NCBI GenBank assembly: GCA_022432975.1
Contig: CM039502.1
Coordinates: 28,125,205 to 28,189,204 of the forward strand
Reading direction: 5' to 3'
Source: Begonia masoniana
Taxonomy: Eukaryota; Streptophyta; Magnoliopsida; Cucurbitales; Begoniaceae
DNA: 64,000 nt
Shown here: positions 12,055 to 22,829 of the stretch, piece by piece
Layout of the letters: the number at the start of each line of letters is the position of its first letter
Position numbering within the stretch: position 1 is the stretch's first letter
Position numbers and translations under genes: made by a program
The notes under the pieces: generated by a model
Seen by the model: only the letters and a program-made list of their open reading frames with translations
Database searches by the model: none
Told to the model about the DNA's origin: nothing

Positions 12055-13318
12055 TGATATGCCTACGACCCCAATTCGTCAAGCATAAATCAAGGTATGT
12101 ATTTATTTTATCTATTCTATTTATCTAATGGACTTGTGGAATATTGTAGGAAAATTGTCTCTCAAGGCTTGGAATGGTCAAAAGCAAGGATCACAAGTTG
12201 GACGCTCATTGAGGATTTTCATCGAGCAGTTGGCGTACAACAAGAAATAAAGACTGCTTGGCCCACAAATAGAAGCCATAATTAAACAAGCAACTAAACC
12301 CAAGAGGAAGAAAGAAGCCCAATTCAATATAAGGAGAAGTCCATTTGAGGAAGCCCCACTCCAATCCAATTAGAAGCTCCTTCATCTGGTGAACAGCGAA
12401 GCAATTCTGGTGCAAAAAGTTCCATCTTCAGGCGAGCAGCTTTCATCCCTAGTCTGGCACTAACCAGCACTCACCTCTTCCTCATTCCACGTCAGCTACC
12501 AACTCGCAGCAGAGGCGCTGATTGCGCACATGATGTGGCCGAGAGCATCGACACTCCAACGGCTCTTTCCGTCGACATGGATATCAACGGCTCTATTTTG
12601 CCTCAATTCTCTTCTTTCCTTTTCTGAAACCAGAATCGATTCTCAAGCATTATTTAAGCTTATTCTGAACGTTTGTAAAACAGTTTGTTTAAACATTAAA
12701 TATTTGGAAATCAAAGATCGTTTCTTCTAAAGGAGTTTCCTTCGTTGGTGCAAAGCACCGAATGTTCGGTGATGAATCACCGAGGAGTCGCGCCTCCATT
12801 GTACCTCAAGCTCATGGTTGCTTGGAGGTACTCTTATCCCATCCTCTTCTCTTCTCTTCCACGAATTGGAATCAGGAGAAAGGTTGGAGAAACCTGTCCC
12901 CAAAAGCTGTTGTTCTTTCTACGGAAAGACATGCGCCGAGAGCTACCGACTTCGACTCCTCAGCCAGCTTCGGGTTTTCACCATCCATCTTCACCGCTGG
13001 TTTCTTCTGTGGAAAAACCATTGATGCAGGGCTTGTGTCCAATGCTGGAGCTCCTTCTGCGGAAGAAGCTTTTTCGATGTAGCGCTAATCTGACGTCTAC
13101 CGGCCGGCAAGGATTCCCTTCATTCCAGACGGCGCTCTCTGAGTATTATTCGACTCACCCACCTCCCACTTTGACTGGCATCATTTCTCACCAGTTACGC
13201 CATTTTCTGTTTATCTTCTCCTCTGTTTTTCATCGTTTATTCAGCGTGTTTCTCTCCACTGTGTTTAGCTTCCGCAAATGTGATTCGAGTGTCACGGTTG
13301 GCACCCCGAATCCCATCA
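12055..13318. mobile_element. Solo-LTR-like insertion in RNase H (ATATG duplication)
   Basis: 1264 bp starting TGATATGCC and ending ATCCCATCA, flanked by ATATG at 12050-12054 and 13319-13323. It sits between LEHM and TEKQVADIYTKALD of the RNase H tail, so the insertion point is exact. TG...CA ends and a 5-bp duplication fit a solo LTR; its sequence differs from the other solo LTRs here. Its long open frames (to 224 codons) match no protein I recognise and probably reflect locally higher GC content. Confidence 0.75.
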
Positions 13319-13323
13319 ATATG

Positions 13324-13419
13324 GTAACCGAAAAACAAGTTGCTGATATTTACACCAAAGCATTGGATGGTGTAAGGTTTGAAGAGCTGAGGTGTGTCCT
13401 AGGCCTCTGTATTATGTAA
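13324..13419 (+). pseudogene. pol: Sirevirus RNase H C-terminal tail
   Basis: TEKQVADIYTKALDGVRFEEL is the standard end of copia Pol. It continues the domain interrupted at 12054 and ends at a stop at 13417-13419. Confidence 0.85.
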
Positions 13420-13936
13420 ATTGTTCAATGATTGTTTTATTTTAAAAAAAAATTGCCACTTGCTTTAGGCGTTTGTTTGTTTTTTTTTTTTGGCGATCTT
13501 CTGTGTATTACTCATCCCCTGCAGAAAGTGATTCTATATACTTCTATGGAACAACACCATGTGTGACATGAGAAATTCTATTATCCTTGTGAAAAATCGG
13601 AAGTTTATATTCAATGAAGATTGGAGCAACATTATTCTATTGAGTTTATTTCTCATCTTGCAAAGATCAGAATTATTTTTTTTAAAGGATACATGAGAGA
13701 TTATGTAATTTATGAAAATTATGTAGATTTTTGGATTTATTTTCCAAAAAAATCCTAAAAATCTGGGATTTTTTTATTATTTTTGGGATTTGATGGTTCT
13801 TTATGAGAATTGATCGACATATTCCAAACTTAAAGAATTTTCTAGAATACTCTCTTTCTTCTTCTCCTTCTACAATCGGCAATCTAGGGCTTTCTACTAT
13901 TTCTCTTCGCAATTGTGATTATTGAAGAAGTTTCCG
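13420..13936. other. Spacer between pol and third ORF
   Basis: Non-coding and T/A-rich, part of the Sirevirus interior. A C/T-rich tract at 13855-13875 precedes the third ORF. No gene seen. Confidence 0.5.
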
Positions 13937-15788
13937 ATGAGCAGTAGGTAGTGTCCCAATACTTGTCTCAGAGAAGTTGTCGAGTTCAGAATCAGCAATG
14001 GTGGTTTATTCGTCGCTTTCACCGTCAAGAAATCCCTCTGTTTACGAAAGGGAAACTCCAAAAATTACAGAAGATGCATTTCCCATCCGACAAATAGACG
14101 CTTTAGGGATTAAACGGAAATTTCAAAAAGCAAGTGCAAATAGATTTAAAACAAGTTCAGTGCCTCCCAAATGCCCCTAAAGGATCCAAAATCACTCCGA
14201 CTTCAAAGGGAAAACAGCTGAGAGTTGAAAAAGCAACTTCTTCTGATAGCTTCTGTTCGCAAGAAGAAGTTATTAAACTCGATACAGACAATGAAGACGA
14301 ATTCGTTGAAACACCTTTAAAGGAATCGACTAGGAACTTTCGGTTGATTTGCAGAAGAAAATCCTCAAGGTTATCTGCTCCCAAGTATTCTAAGTCCTCT
14401 GCTCTGAAATCCTCGAAGCCCATTGCTCCAAAATCCTCGAAGCCATCTGCTCCAAAATCCTCAAAGTCCTCTGCTACAAAATCCTCAAAATCCTCTGCTC
14501 CAAAATCGTCAAAGCTCTCTATCTTACAGACTCAAAAGCTTACTCCTGTCAAGACTCCACAATCAAGTCCCTCCAAAACTCCAAAATCCAAAAAGCAGAA
14601 GTCCAGCATAAGTCCAACAATAAAAGACTCTACTCGCTCCAAAACTACCACTCGGGGTGAGTCAAGCACCAACACCAGTAAGTTTTCTGATCAATATTAT
14701 AAAGAAGATCTTAAATCCAAACTACATGCTAGTCGTTAGGCTAATTTTTCAAAAAGAAATATATGGTCTGAAAAGAAAATACATAAAGGTGATTTTACTC
14801 AGTGTGAGGCTATAGTATACCATCTGATGAGTTTAGGACTGGAGAAAACCTTCAGAGACATAAAGCCATTTGTTTGGAAAATTATTCAGGAATTTTACTG
14901 CAATTTAGATTCAAATGTGAAAAATCCTACTCATCCCAATTATGGTCATGTATTTGTTTGTGGACATGTCTTTAACTTCACGCCTTCTATCATTAATGAT
15001 TATCTGTGCATCAAGATGTCTGATTCTGAAAATTTTGTAGCAGATTATGATAAAATAATTTTTGATGTCACTGGTGATGTAAGAAGTGGCCCCATGAAAA
15101 AGACTTTCCAGCCTCACAACTCACAGTAAAATATGGAATTCTTCATAAGATTGCCATGAGAAATTGGATGCCTACATCCCATGGAACTGGGGTGAATAAG
15201 GCAATGACTGCTTTACTATTTAAAATTGGAAACTCAATCTCTTTCGATTTCGGAAAACATTTATTTGATCAAATTATGAAGCATGAGGATGACAAAAATG
15301 AAAGGTCAGCTCTTCCATTCCCTTGTCTTATATATGGTATCTTGTCTTCTCAACAATCTGTTATAAGAGAGAGTGAAGTGTTGTATGCGGACAAAGAAGA
15401 AATCCGTATTAGCTACAAACTTCGAATGAGGGAGCGTATTAATGATCTTGAAGGATTTGTAGAAGGACTACCTATATCTGAATCAAGAACTGACTCTGCT
15501 CTGTTAGCTAGGTCTGTTAAATTTTTAGTAGATATGTCAAAATCGATAAACAGTCAAATTTCTGTTCTTGAAAAATAGAAGTCTGTAATCTTTGTATTAC
15601 TAAATGATATCTACATGAAAAATCCTCATATGGATGCCTTCAATCCAAAGGACAAGTTGGCTAAAGAAGCAAGTACATCTGGTGTTCCACCGGATGTCAC
15701 AGAGGATGTCCCAGAAAATATTCTAAAGAATGCTGATGATCCGAATTCTACAAGTGAGATGGTTACCTCAGATGATCTCATTCATTGA
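13937..15788 (+). pseudogene. Sirevirus third ORF with putative plant transposon protein domain, broken
   Basis: Downstream of pol, where Sireviruses carry an envelope-like or accessory ORF. The first part (about 13980-14740) is basic and Ser/Pro/Lys-rich, with tandem APKSSK-type units at 14375-14520. The second part (14827-15129, then 15156-15578 in another frame) shows the pattern of the family named putative plant transposon protein: EFYCNL, VCGHVFNFTPSIIN, then HGTGVNKAMTALLFKIG and LPFPCLIYGIL. Stops at 14737, 15127 and 15576 and two frame changes inactivate it; readable C-terminal codons continue to the TGA at 15786. No signal peptide or membrane span is evident, so an envelope role is not supported. 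Confidence 0.65.
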
Positions 15789-16044
15789 GTATTACTGAAC
15801 TTCTTTTATTTTTGGTTTCTTGATATTTCTTAGTTCATCTGTTTCTGGATATTTTCTCTATGGATGATATATTGTCTCTGAAAATTATATCTATGGATGA
15901 TCTGTTGCACATGGATATTATATTCTTCCATGGTTTGACTATCTCTCTATGGTGCTTATATGTGCTTATATGTGATTGAATTGCTTATCTGGTGATTATG
16001 ATGCATATATGGTAATTATGGTGATTATATGGTTATTGCTCTTC
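15789..16044. other. Sirevirus 3' non-coding region, proximal part
   Basis: Short T-rich repeats built on tatggatgatat and gtgcttatatg. Non-coding. Ends with TCTTC (16040-16044), the target duplication of the next insertion. Confidence 0.55.
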
Positions 16045-18882
16045 TGTGACAGCCCGGAACCGGATCCCGATCGGAATTCGAGAGCCAAGCCGTCACACCG
16101 GACATTTAACGGAAAACGGTGACTATTTTTTTTTCAGAATAAAACACACTGAACATTTATGAAACTATACACAGAGGGAGAGAAATTATTCTCAGGTTTG
16201 AAAGCAAAACGGGTTTCAAGGAAGGATGGCAGAAGAAAACCGAAATGCAGGAATGTAGACGGAGAACAATTAGGAATCAGAATACAACAAAGTGACAGAA
16301 GGAAAGCAGGAAGACAGGGATATTAAAGAGAATCTTAAGCTGGAGAAGAAACATATTGTGGAAGGCTACAGTGCATAACAGAAACCATAGACAATCGGAG
16401 ATGAATAATAGAAGAGAAAAAGGTAAAAACTAGAAAACAGAAATGGGTGATAAACATAGAAACAGAATAAAACAGGAAGACGTAGGCAGAAGACTTAGTT
16501 TAAAAACCAATAAAATACTGTTGGGCGGAAGATGTGAACTGACGTCAGGCGGAAGATGCATTATCAAAGACAGAAGTAAGGATGACGTTAGGCGGAAGAT
16601 TAAAGCTATCGGTGGATTCAGATACAACAAAAGACAAACAGTATTCAGCGGAAGAGGCTGAGTAAAACTGGGCGGAAGAGGTGGTGACGTCAGCCGGAAG
16701 AAGGGTGACGTCAGGCGGAGGATACAGACAGCAGACGGAATTTGGATGAGGTGATGACGTCAGCCGGAAGATGGATGACGTCAACCAGAAGATACAGACA
16801 GCAGATGAAATCAGATGAGGTGATGACGTCAGCCGGAAGATGGATGACGTCAACCGGAAGATACAGACAGCATATGAGATCAGATGAGGTGATGACGTCA
16901 GCCGGAAGATGGATGACGTCAACACGTCAACCGGAAGATACAGACAACAGATGAGATCGGATGAGGTGATGACGTCAGCCGGAAGATGGATGACGTCAAC
17001 CGGAAGATACAGACAACAGATGAGATCGGATGAGGTGATGACGTCAGCCGCAAGATGGATGACGTCAACCGGAAGATACAGACAGCAGATGAGATCGGAT
17101 GAGGTGATGACGTCAGCCGGAAAATGGATGACGTCAACCGAAAGATACAGACAACAGACAACACCGGATGAGATGAAGACGTTATCGGATGAGATAATTG
17201 AACTGGGCGATGGAGGTGGATAACGTCACCGGTGGATATACACTTAAACAGCAGTGGACGTGATCGGATGATATAGTCTAAAAGGGGCAGAGTTTGACAA
17301 CTTTTAACAAAAAGACATACGGGCAGGGAGCATCAAAACAGAAGGCATAAGGGTTTCAAACCTTCAAAACCCGATTCAAACAAGATTTTTGAAACACACT
17401 TTGCAGATGATAGATTTCAACTGACAGATTTAAGAAAGACAGACTGCATGGATAGCTCTAGAATTCGAGACCATCCATGCAAACCTTAAAACATGAAAAT
17501 ATTCTAAACCATTTCAGAACATTCAGGACATGAGTTCAACTGTCAAATATAGTGATTTCCAAAGCTGAGACATCAGAACTTGTACATTGTTCTAAAAGTA
17601 AAACCTCTGAATCAGTACAGAACCTAACATGCAATTGCAGAATCTACCAAAAGAGAGTTTTTACAGAATTTTACAACACAACCAGAACTTCCAGAAAACT
17701 TTACAGATATAGACATTACAGAAAACTTAAACCTCGGGTCAGAATTTGTCCGACTGCAGCAACCAAAACCCCCATGAGCTCGAGCCACCAGCCACCTAGT
17801 CATCAGACTGAGGCACGAAGTCCTCATTTTCGGGTTCAGTACCTACATCAGGGAGTTCACCTATGAGTCTAAAACTCAATAAGAACATAATAAGATGCAG
17901 TGATGCAAAATGCCATGCATGCGGTTTTCAGAATACAGTGACAGTACAGAACATTACATTTCAGTGACAGAGGGGTATAAGTGGGGCTTATAGGGGAACT
18001 GACAAGCAGAGGGTGCACTATAGGCACATACAGTAGTACAGTATATATACAGAAACAGAGGGTCAGTCCTCGTCCCACACTTAACCGATACATTTCAGTC
18101 AGATTTTATCTTGCTTAACTTCAAAACCATGTACAGAAAACAGTTTTGCATGAACTTTCAGAAAATCGTGTATGCATGGACATTTACAGTGCTTACAGTT
18201 GATACAGCAGAGAACAAGAAGATAAAACAATAGAAATCTGAACAGAAACCACAGAACTTAACTCTAACCCTTCTACCTGAAACTAGCCAACAGAATGTAA
18301 AACCTAGTACCTCCGAGATGTAGGGCCTTAAGGGTCAGCCTACGGATACGAACTTACCTGTTTGCTGTAGAGTTGATGTTCTTGATCGTCTCGGTTTCAG
18401 TAGTTTGTGAACCTAAAACATGTTTATACAGTTATTAACCCTAAACTTCTCAAAACCAATAAACAGTATAGTTAAACTTGTTAACTATCGACAGGAATTA
18501 CCTTCACGGAAGAAAATAGAAGAATACAGGAGAAACAAAGTGTGGAACTTTGTTTCAATCGCTAGGAAGAGAGAAAACAGAGAAAGAAGAGAAGAAGCAG
18601 AGAAGTGAACTAAGGGTTTCACGTAGGAGGAAGAACTTAGCTTCTTCAACAAGTTGCCAGATGTCACTCAACCATTGGCAATCTCCAACCAACCTTAATT
18701 TCTCTCTAATTTACCCTTCCATGCATTCTAAACTTAGTGTTTGGTTAGTTACACATTAGTTAGGTTCTCCCCACACTAAATGCTCCAACATTTTACCATG
18801 AAATTGTTATCGTATTTATGACAATTTAAATCCATACAATAATTCAACAGATTATTACACGGCCAAAATGTCGGGTGTTACA
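16045..18882 (-). mobile_element. Solo-LTR-like insertion B (TCTTC duplication)
   Basis: 2838 bp starting TGTGACAGCCCGG and ending GTCGGGTGTTACA on the + strand, flanked by TCTTC at 16040-16044 and 18883-18887. Its reverse complement starts TGTAACACCCG like insertion A, so it lies in the opposite orientation. On the minus strand, a promoter-leader-splice-donor-like block occurs near 18490-18640, and a tract around 18290-18360 matches the equivalent parts of A and of the element at 22830. No protein-coding domain. The interior holds the TGACGTCA tandem array. Confidence 0.8.
16745..17166 (+). repeat. Six 69-bp tandem repeats, each with two TGACGTCA octamers
   Basis: Units begin gatgaggtgatgacg at 16745, 16814, 16883, 16960, 17029 and 17098; spacing is 69 bp except one unit with 8 extra bases. 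Each unit has TGACGTCAgccgg and TGACGTCAaccgg. With flanking copies at 16540, 16685 and 16706 there are about 15 perfect octamers in 0.6 kb. TGACGTCA is the palindromic core bound by plant bZIP factors (TGA/CREB-like), so a regulatory role in the LTR is possible. The unit length is divisible by three, which explains the open frames across it. Confidence 0.88.
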
Positions 18883-19033
18883 TCTTCTCTTATACATCTT
18901 TTTGTCTTTTTATGGCAAAAAGGGAGAGTATTTTGATGATGATTGAATTATTTTTTATGATGTTTTGAAGCCACCAATCCAGGGGGAGTTATTGATTATA
19001 TTGATTTTGTCAAAAAATGTCAAATGAGGAGAT
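18883..19033 (+). other. Sirevirus 3' polypurine region
   Basis: Contains ATGGCAAAAAGGGAGAG (about 18914-18930), CCAGGGGGAG (about 18979-18988) and AAATGAGGAGAT directly before the 3' LTR. Repeated polypurine tracts of this kind are typical of Sireviruses; the last is the probable second-strand primer. Confidence 0.7.
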
Positions 19034-20215
19034 TGTAAATGAAAATATATTACAAATATGTTGGCATTAATTTTTTGGCAAATTATATTTATGGTAATAA
19101 TATTTTATTTCATTATTTTTCAAATTGGTAGTTTATTTTTTGGTAATCAAGAAATAATCTATTCAGATTATTGGATAGATGAATATTGGAAATCATGAAA
19201 ATATTGGTGAAAGTAAAAATTAGGAAACTTGAAGATCAAGGAAAATATTTGATTTTCTAGAGGCATTCGTTTTTTTGAAAAACTTTGTTTTGGAAAGCCG
19301 ATTTGAAAATGATTTGATGAATTATATCAGGCCTTAAGATCACATTAATCATGGGATACTTTCCTAAGTCTTTGGGATTCATATCCAAGTAGTTGGCGGT
19401 ACTTTCCTAAAATATCACACGACGTGTCACGCAACCGACTTTGTGATATTCGGTTTCCTTATTTCTTGCGGCTTTGAATTTCGATTTGGCAATTTGTTAA
19501 ACCTCAGATAAGGCAATTACCAATGATATTTAAGCGTTCATTTTCTAAGGAAGCGACAGACGGATTTATTATTCACGGAAGGAGATATCTTCATCATTGA
19601 GCCGTCGTCGTTCTTTCTCTCCCAACGCTTCTACGTATGAGTTTGTGATTGTTCATTAAGTTCTTGAATGATTATTTTACACACTTTGCTTATGCTATGG
19701 AATTCATCGATTGTTAGAGGTGTTGATTTATTGCGTCCGAAGACAACGACCTGGTGTTACAGACGGTGTCATAGGAGGCAATCTTCTTTATTCTTCATTG
19801 AAGTTCAGTCTCAGGAGGAGGCTGCATTTGAACTCGAGAGGATCTTGCCATACACGGATTCCGAAGGAGTCATCTACAACAAGAGGTTCTTGTTGTTTTT
19901 AGATCTTGGGAGATATCGATCTCAAGTCGAGGAGAACTCGCAAAAACAGTTTAATTGGGAAGTTAGGAAGTGGTGGCGACAAAGATAAGAGAGAGTCTTT
20001 ATTTGTTTAAGTCTGTTTTGCTTGTAACTTTGTGAACTCATGAAATGTTTTTATATCTTGGCGTGGCCCCGCAGACATAGGCGATTTGCCGAACTGCATT
20101 ACCAACTTCCTGTCTCTTTAATTTTCGCATATTTATAATTGTCTGTCATTGCATTAATTATCGGTGTCACATGAAACACTCTGTGTGACATTGCATAACT
20201 GATTTTAATCTTTCA
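19034..20215 (+). repeat. 3' LTR of the Sirevirus-type element
   Basis: 1182 bp, homologous to 3516-4730, ending in TTTCA followed by the target duplication CCACC. It differs from the 5' LTR by several small indels (for example a 12-base addition after TGTAAATG and a missing segment near 19840) and many substitutions, so the insertion is not recent. Confidence 0.9.
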
Positions 20216-20220
20216 CCACC

Positions 20221-22109
20221 TTATTGCTCGGCCATGCAGCCAAAACGATACGAAACATAAGAAAATTGTCATCATTTTTATGTGTATCTTTAATCTTGTT
20301 TTCATTTTTTCTCCTAACTCAAATTCAAATCAAACAAAGGCCTTCTTTTTCTCTATTCAAAAATCAAATATATGTTTTTACTCGTAGAAGGAAAAATTCA
20401 TAACAAATGGGAACCGTTAACTATTGATTGTATATTCACGAACAATTCTTGCATTGTATTTGCAAATCGTGTTTCTTATTGATATAATACCATTAAAAAA
20501 TCACCAAATTAATACCTCACTAAATCCTGGTTTATATATAATTAATTTGCACTAATCAGTATTGTTTCTTTTAAACAGAAAAAAAAAGGTTCTAAGATTC
20601 AAGCATAACAACATTCATAAGTATAGGAAAACTCTAGAACATATAAATTCTATCCTATCTAAATCCTAAATTAAATCAAATAGGGTATCTATTCTCTATA
20701 TGATGCCGATGGGGATAGTGAATTTTCAACATTACATCTTCATAATTTCCTATTAAATAGAAATAGGAATATAGAATTTGTTACCTTAAACTTAGGTAGT
20801 TGAGGACGAGGTTTAAACGAGTAAAAGTTACGATAGATGTCTAGGCATTCAGAGATGAGGAAGGGCACATTAAGTGATGAAATGCTTTGAGGAGTTGATC
20901 ATAAGTGTGAATTTGAAGATTCTCAAATAGATCTAACCTTTCAAATTGCTGTTCAATCCATATTTAGACGAGACAATTGGAAAAGTGAAACATCTTAGTA
21001 GGAAGAGAAAAAGAAAGAAAAAGTGAATCCCATAGTTGGACATGCTACTTAAGCCACCTAGGCAGCTCTTTGACGAGCCTTTCTTGGGGCGGAGCGAGGC
21101 AGGATTACGATCCTAGATGTCGACTCGGATGCCGAGCCAATATGCCTATATGCCAATATTGAGAGAGAGGGTAACATGTCGTTTAGGCAGATTTTAATGT
21201 ACTTCATATGACTTAGTTTGACACTTCTTTCAAACTATTGAAATTAGATGATTCGTTTGCCTAAAATGCCAATTTTATGTCGACTTTTAATTGCCAAATA
21301 AAGTAAAAATTAAAACTTCACCAAATAATATTAAAAATTATTTTGCGTCAATAATAGCAAATTTATGTTTATTGAGTTTTGGACATTGATTTGTATTACA
21401 TTTTGCAGAAAATATCTATTTTCTCTGATTTTTTGTTTTTATTTTTATTTTTTATGAAGACAACTAGGAAATGGATTTTTTTCTATGTTTTTTAATCTAT
21501 GCTTATTTCCTTTTTTTTTTTCTTAATAAAACTTCAACTATGCCTTAAAAACCAAATTTTGAGTCTACTTTCAATAGTAAAAAATAATAATAACTAAAAA
21601 AATTATTTTGTGTGAATGAAAGAAAATTTATTTTTATTAAGTTCTGGACATTGATTATGTATTATACAGAAATTATCTATTTTTTCTCTTTTGTTTCGTG
21701 AGAAATACCCATTCATAATTTATGCTAGAAAAATGAGTTAATACTATTACAATTTAATGAATGACCCTCTTTTGATTATCACGTGTAGTTCAGTTTAGGC
21801 AATGAAATTTACTTTTTTATTATCTTTAGCTAATAATGCAAGAAAAAATATGTATTTAAAAATAATAAACAATGGAAAAAAGTATCTTAAAATATGATTT
21901 AGAAACAATTTTTATGTAGAAAAGTTAGCGATAATGACCTAATGAAAGTTGCTTTCTTTCGCTCTCACACCTGTATGTTGTGAAGCGTTTGATCTTTTTG
22001 TTTTTCCTTTTATCAAATGCATGTGAAACATTTAAGATAAATGATTTTTTAATTGACAATTTTTTTTTGTAGATTGTTTAAATACAATGGACTTTCGTAA
22101 TAATAGAAA
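20221..22109. other. AT-rich intergenic DNA, no gene seen
   Basis: No coding region or element ends recognised. About 21285-21435 and 21570-21700 are diverged copies of one sequence (both include aaattattttg followed by ctggacattgatt or tttggacattgatt), offset by about 265 bp: an old tandem duplication. Confidence 0.5.
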
Positions 22110-22724
22110 GGGTAATTAAAAAAATAGTTTAAACTATGGTTTCATCAAACTATATTCGTTAACAAAATCATTACTAAACTATATTCTATTACCAAAACAA
22201 CTCTAAATGAGAGGCAGAGCTCACGGTCAGGAGCCTGCCCATCTAATTTTTCGTTAAAAATTTTGATCGCGAGCTCCCACTCTTAAATAGTAGGCTCCCG
22301 CTGTGGGATCACGCTCTATAGAAAGAAAAAAGAAAGAGTTCTCGCACTAGATAAGATTTGTAAGAGTGAGATCACATTGTTAGACACTATATAAGCGAAC
22401 ATGAATTGTATCTCTCCTCCATGTGACAAAACCCTCTCCCCAAACCCTAACCCAAACCCATTTCCAGTGAAGAAATTGACAATAAAAATAGACCTAAGGA
22501 GCGAGATCCCTCTCTTTTTTCTATCTCTGGAGCTGGATTCAGTGGCAAGAACTTGTTGTTTAAGAGCAGGATTCCACTCTTAAAATGGTCTCTAGAGTGG
22601 GATCTCGCTCTTTTTTCTTTATTTAGAACAGAGCATAGTTTAAAGATGATTTATTAACAAATACAGTATAAGTGCAAATTTGTTAATCAACTCATAGTTT
22701 AATGATGTTTTTTGTTCATTGCCC
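22110..22724. mobile_element. MITE-like non-coding element
   Basis: The left end GGGTAATTAAAAAAATAG...AAACTATG and the reverse complement of the right end GGGCAATGAACAAAAAAC...AAACTATG form imperfect terminal inverted repeats of about 35 bp around 0.6 kb of non-coding DNA rich in short inverted gagtgggatctcgctc-like motifs. No clear target duplication was found, so the superfamily is unassigned. Confidence 0.42.
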
Positions 22725-22829
22725 TAATAAAAAAAAACTTTAGCTTGACATTTATTTGATGTGTTGAAAAAACCCTTCAACTTATGTACCGAGAACTTCA
22801 GAGTGTAAACATGCGAAAGGTCCACCTAT

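Larger units (their letters stand above)
3516..20215 (+). mobile_element. Sirevirus-type Ty1/copia LTR retrotransposon, decayed, with nested insertions
   Basis: A 16.7-kb element bounded by two LTRs of about 1.2 kb starting TGTAAATG and ending TTTCA, flanked by identical CCACC at 3511-3515 and 20216-20220. The order is LTR, Met-tRNA primer site, gag, pol (protease, integrase, RT, RNase H), a third ORF, repeated AAAGGGAGAG-like polypurine motifs, LTR. The extra ORF after pol, the long gag with a coiled-coil-like second half, and the repeated polypurine motifs are Sirevirus traits. Three other elements (6608-9053, 12055-13318, 16045-18882) are nested in it. Many stops, frameshifts and altered catalytic residues make it non-autonomous. 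Confidence 0.9.

Noticed and set aside
12745..13419. 224-codon frame ending in an RNase H tail
   Set aside because: Only the last 30 or so codons are RNase H; the rest is the inserted solo LTR read through. Not treated as a fusion gene.
16742..17223. Open frames with repeated MTSAGRWMTSTGRY-like units on both strands
   Set aside because: The 69-bp repeat unit is divisible by three, so frames stay open by arithmetic. Both strands are open and no start context or domain supports a protein.
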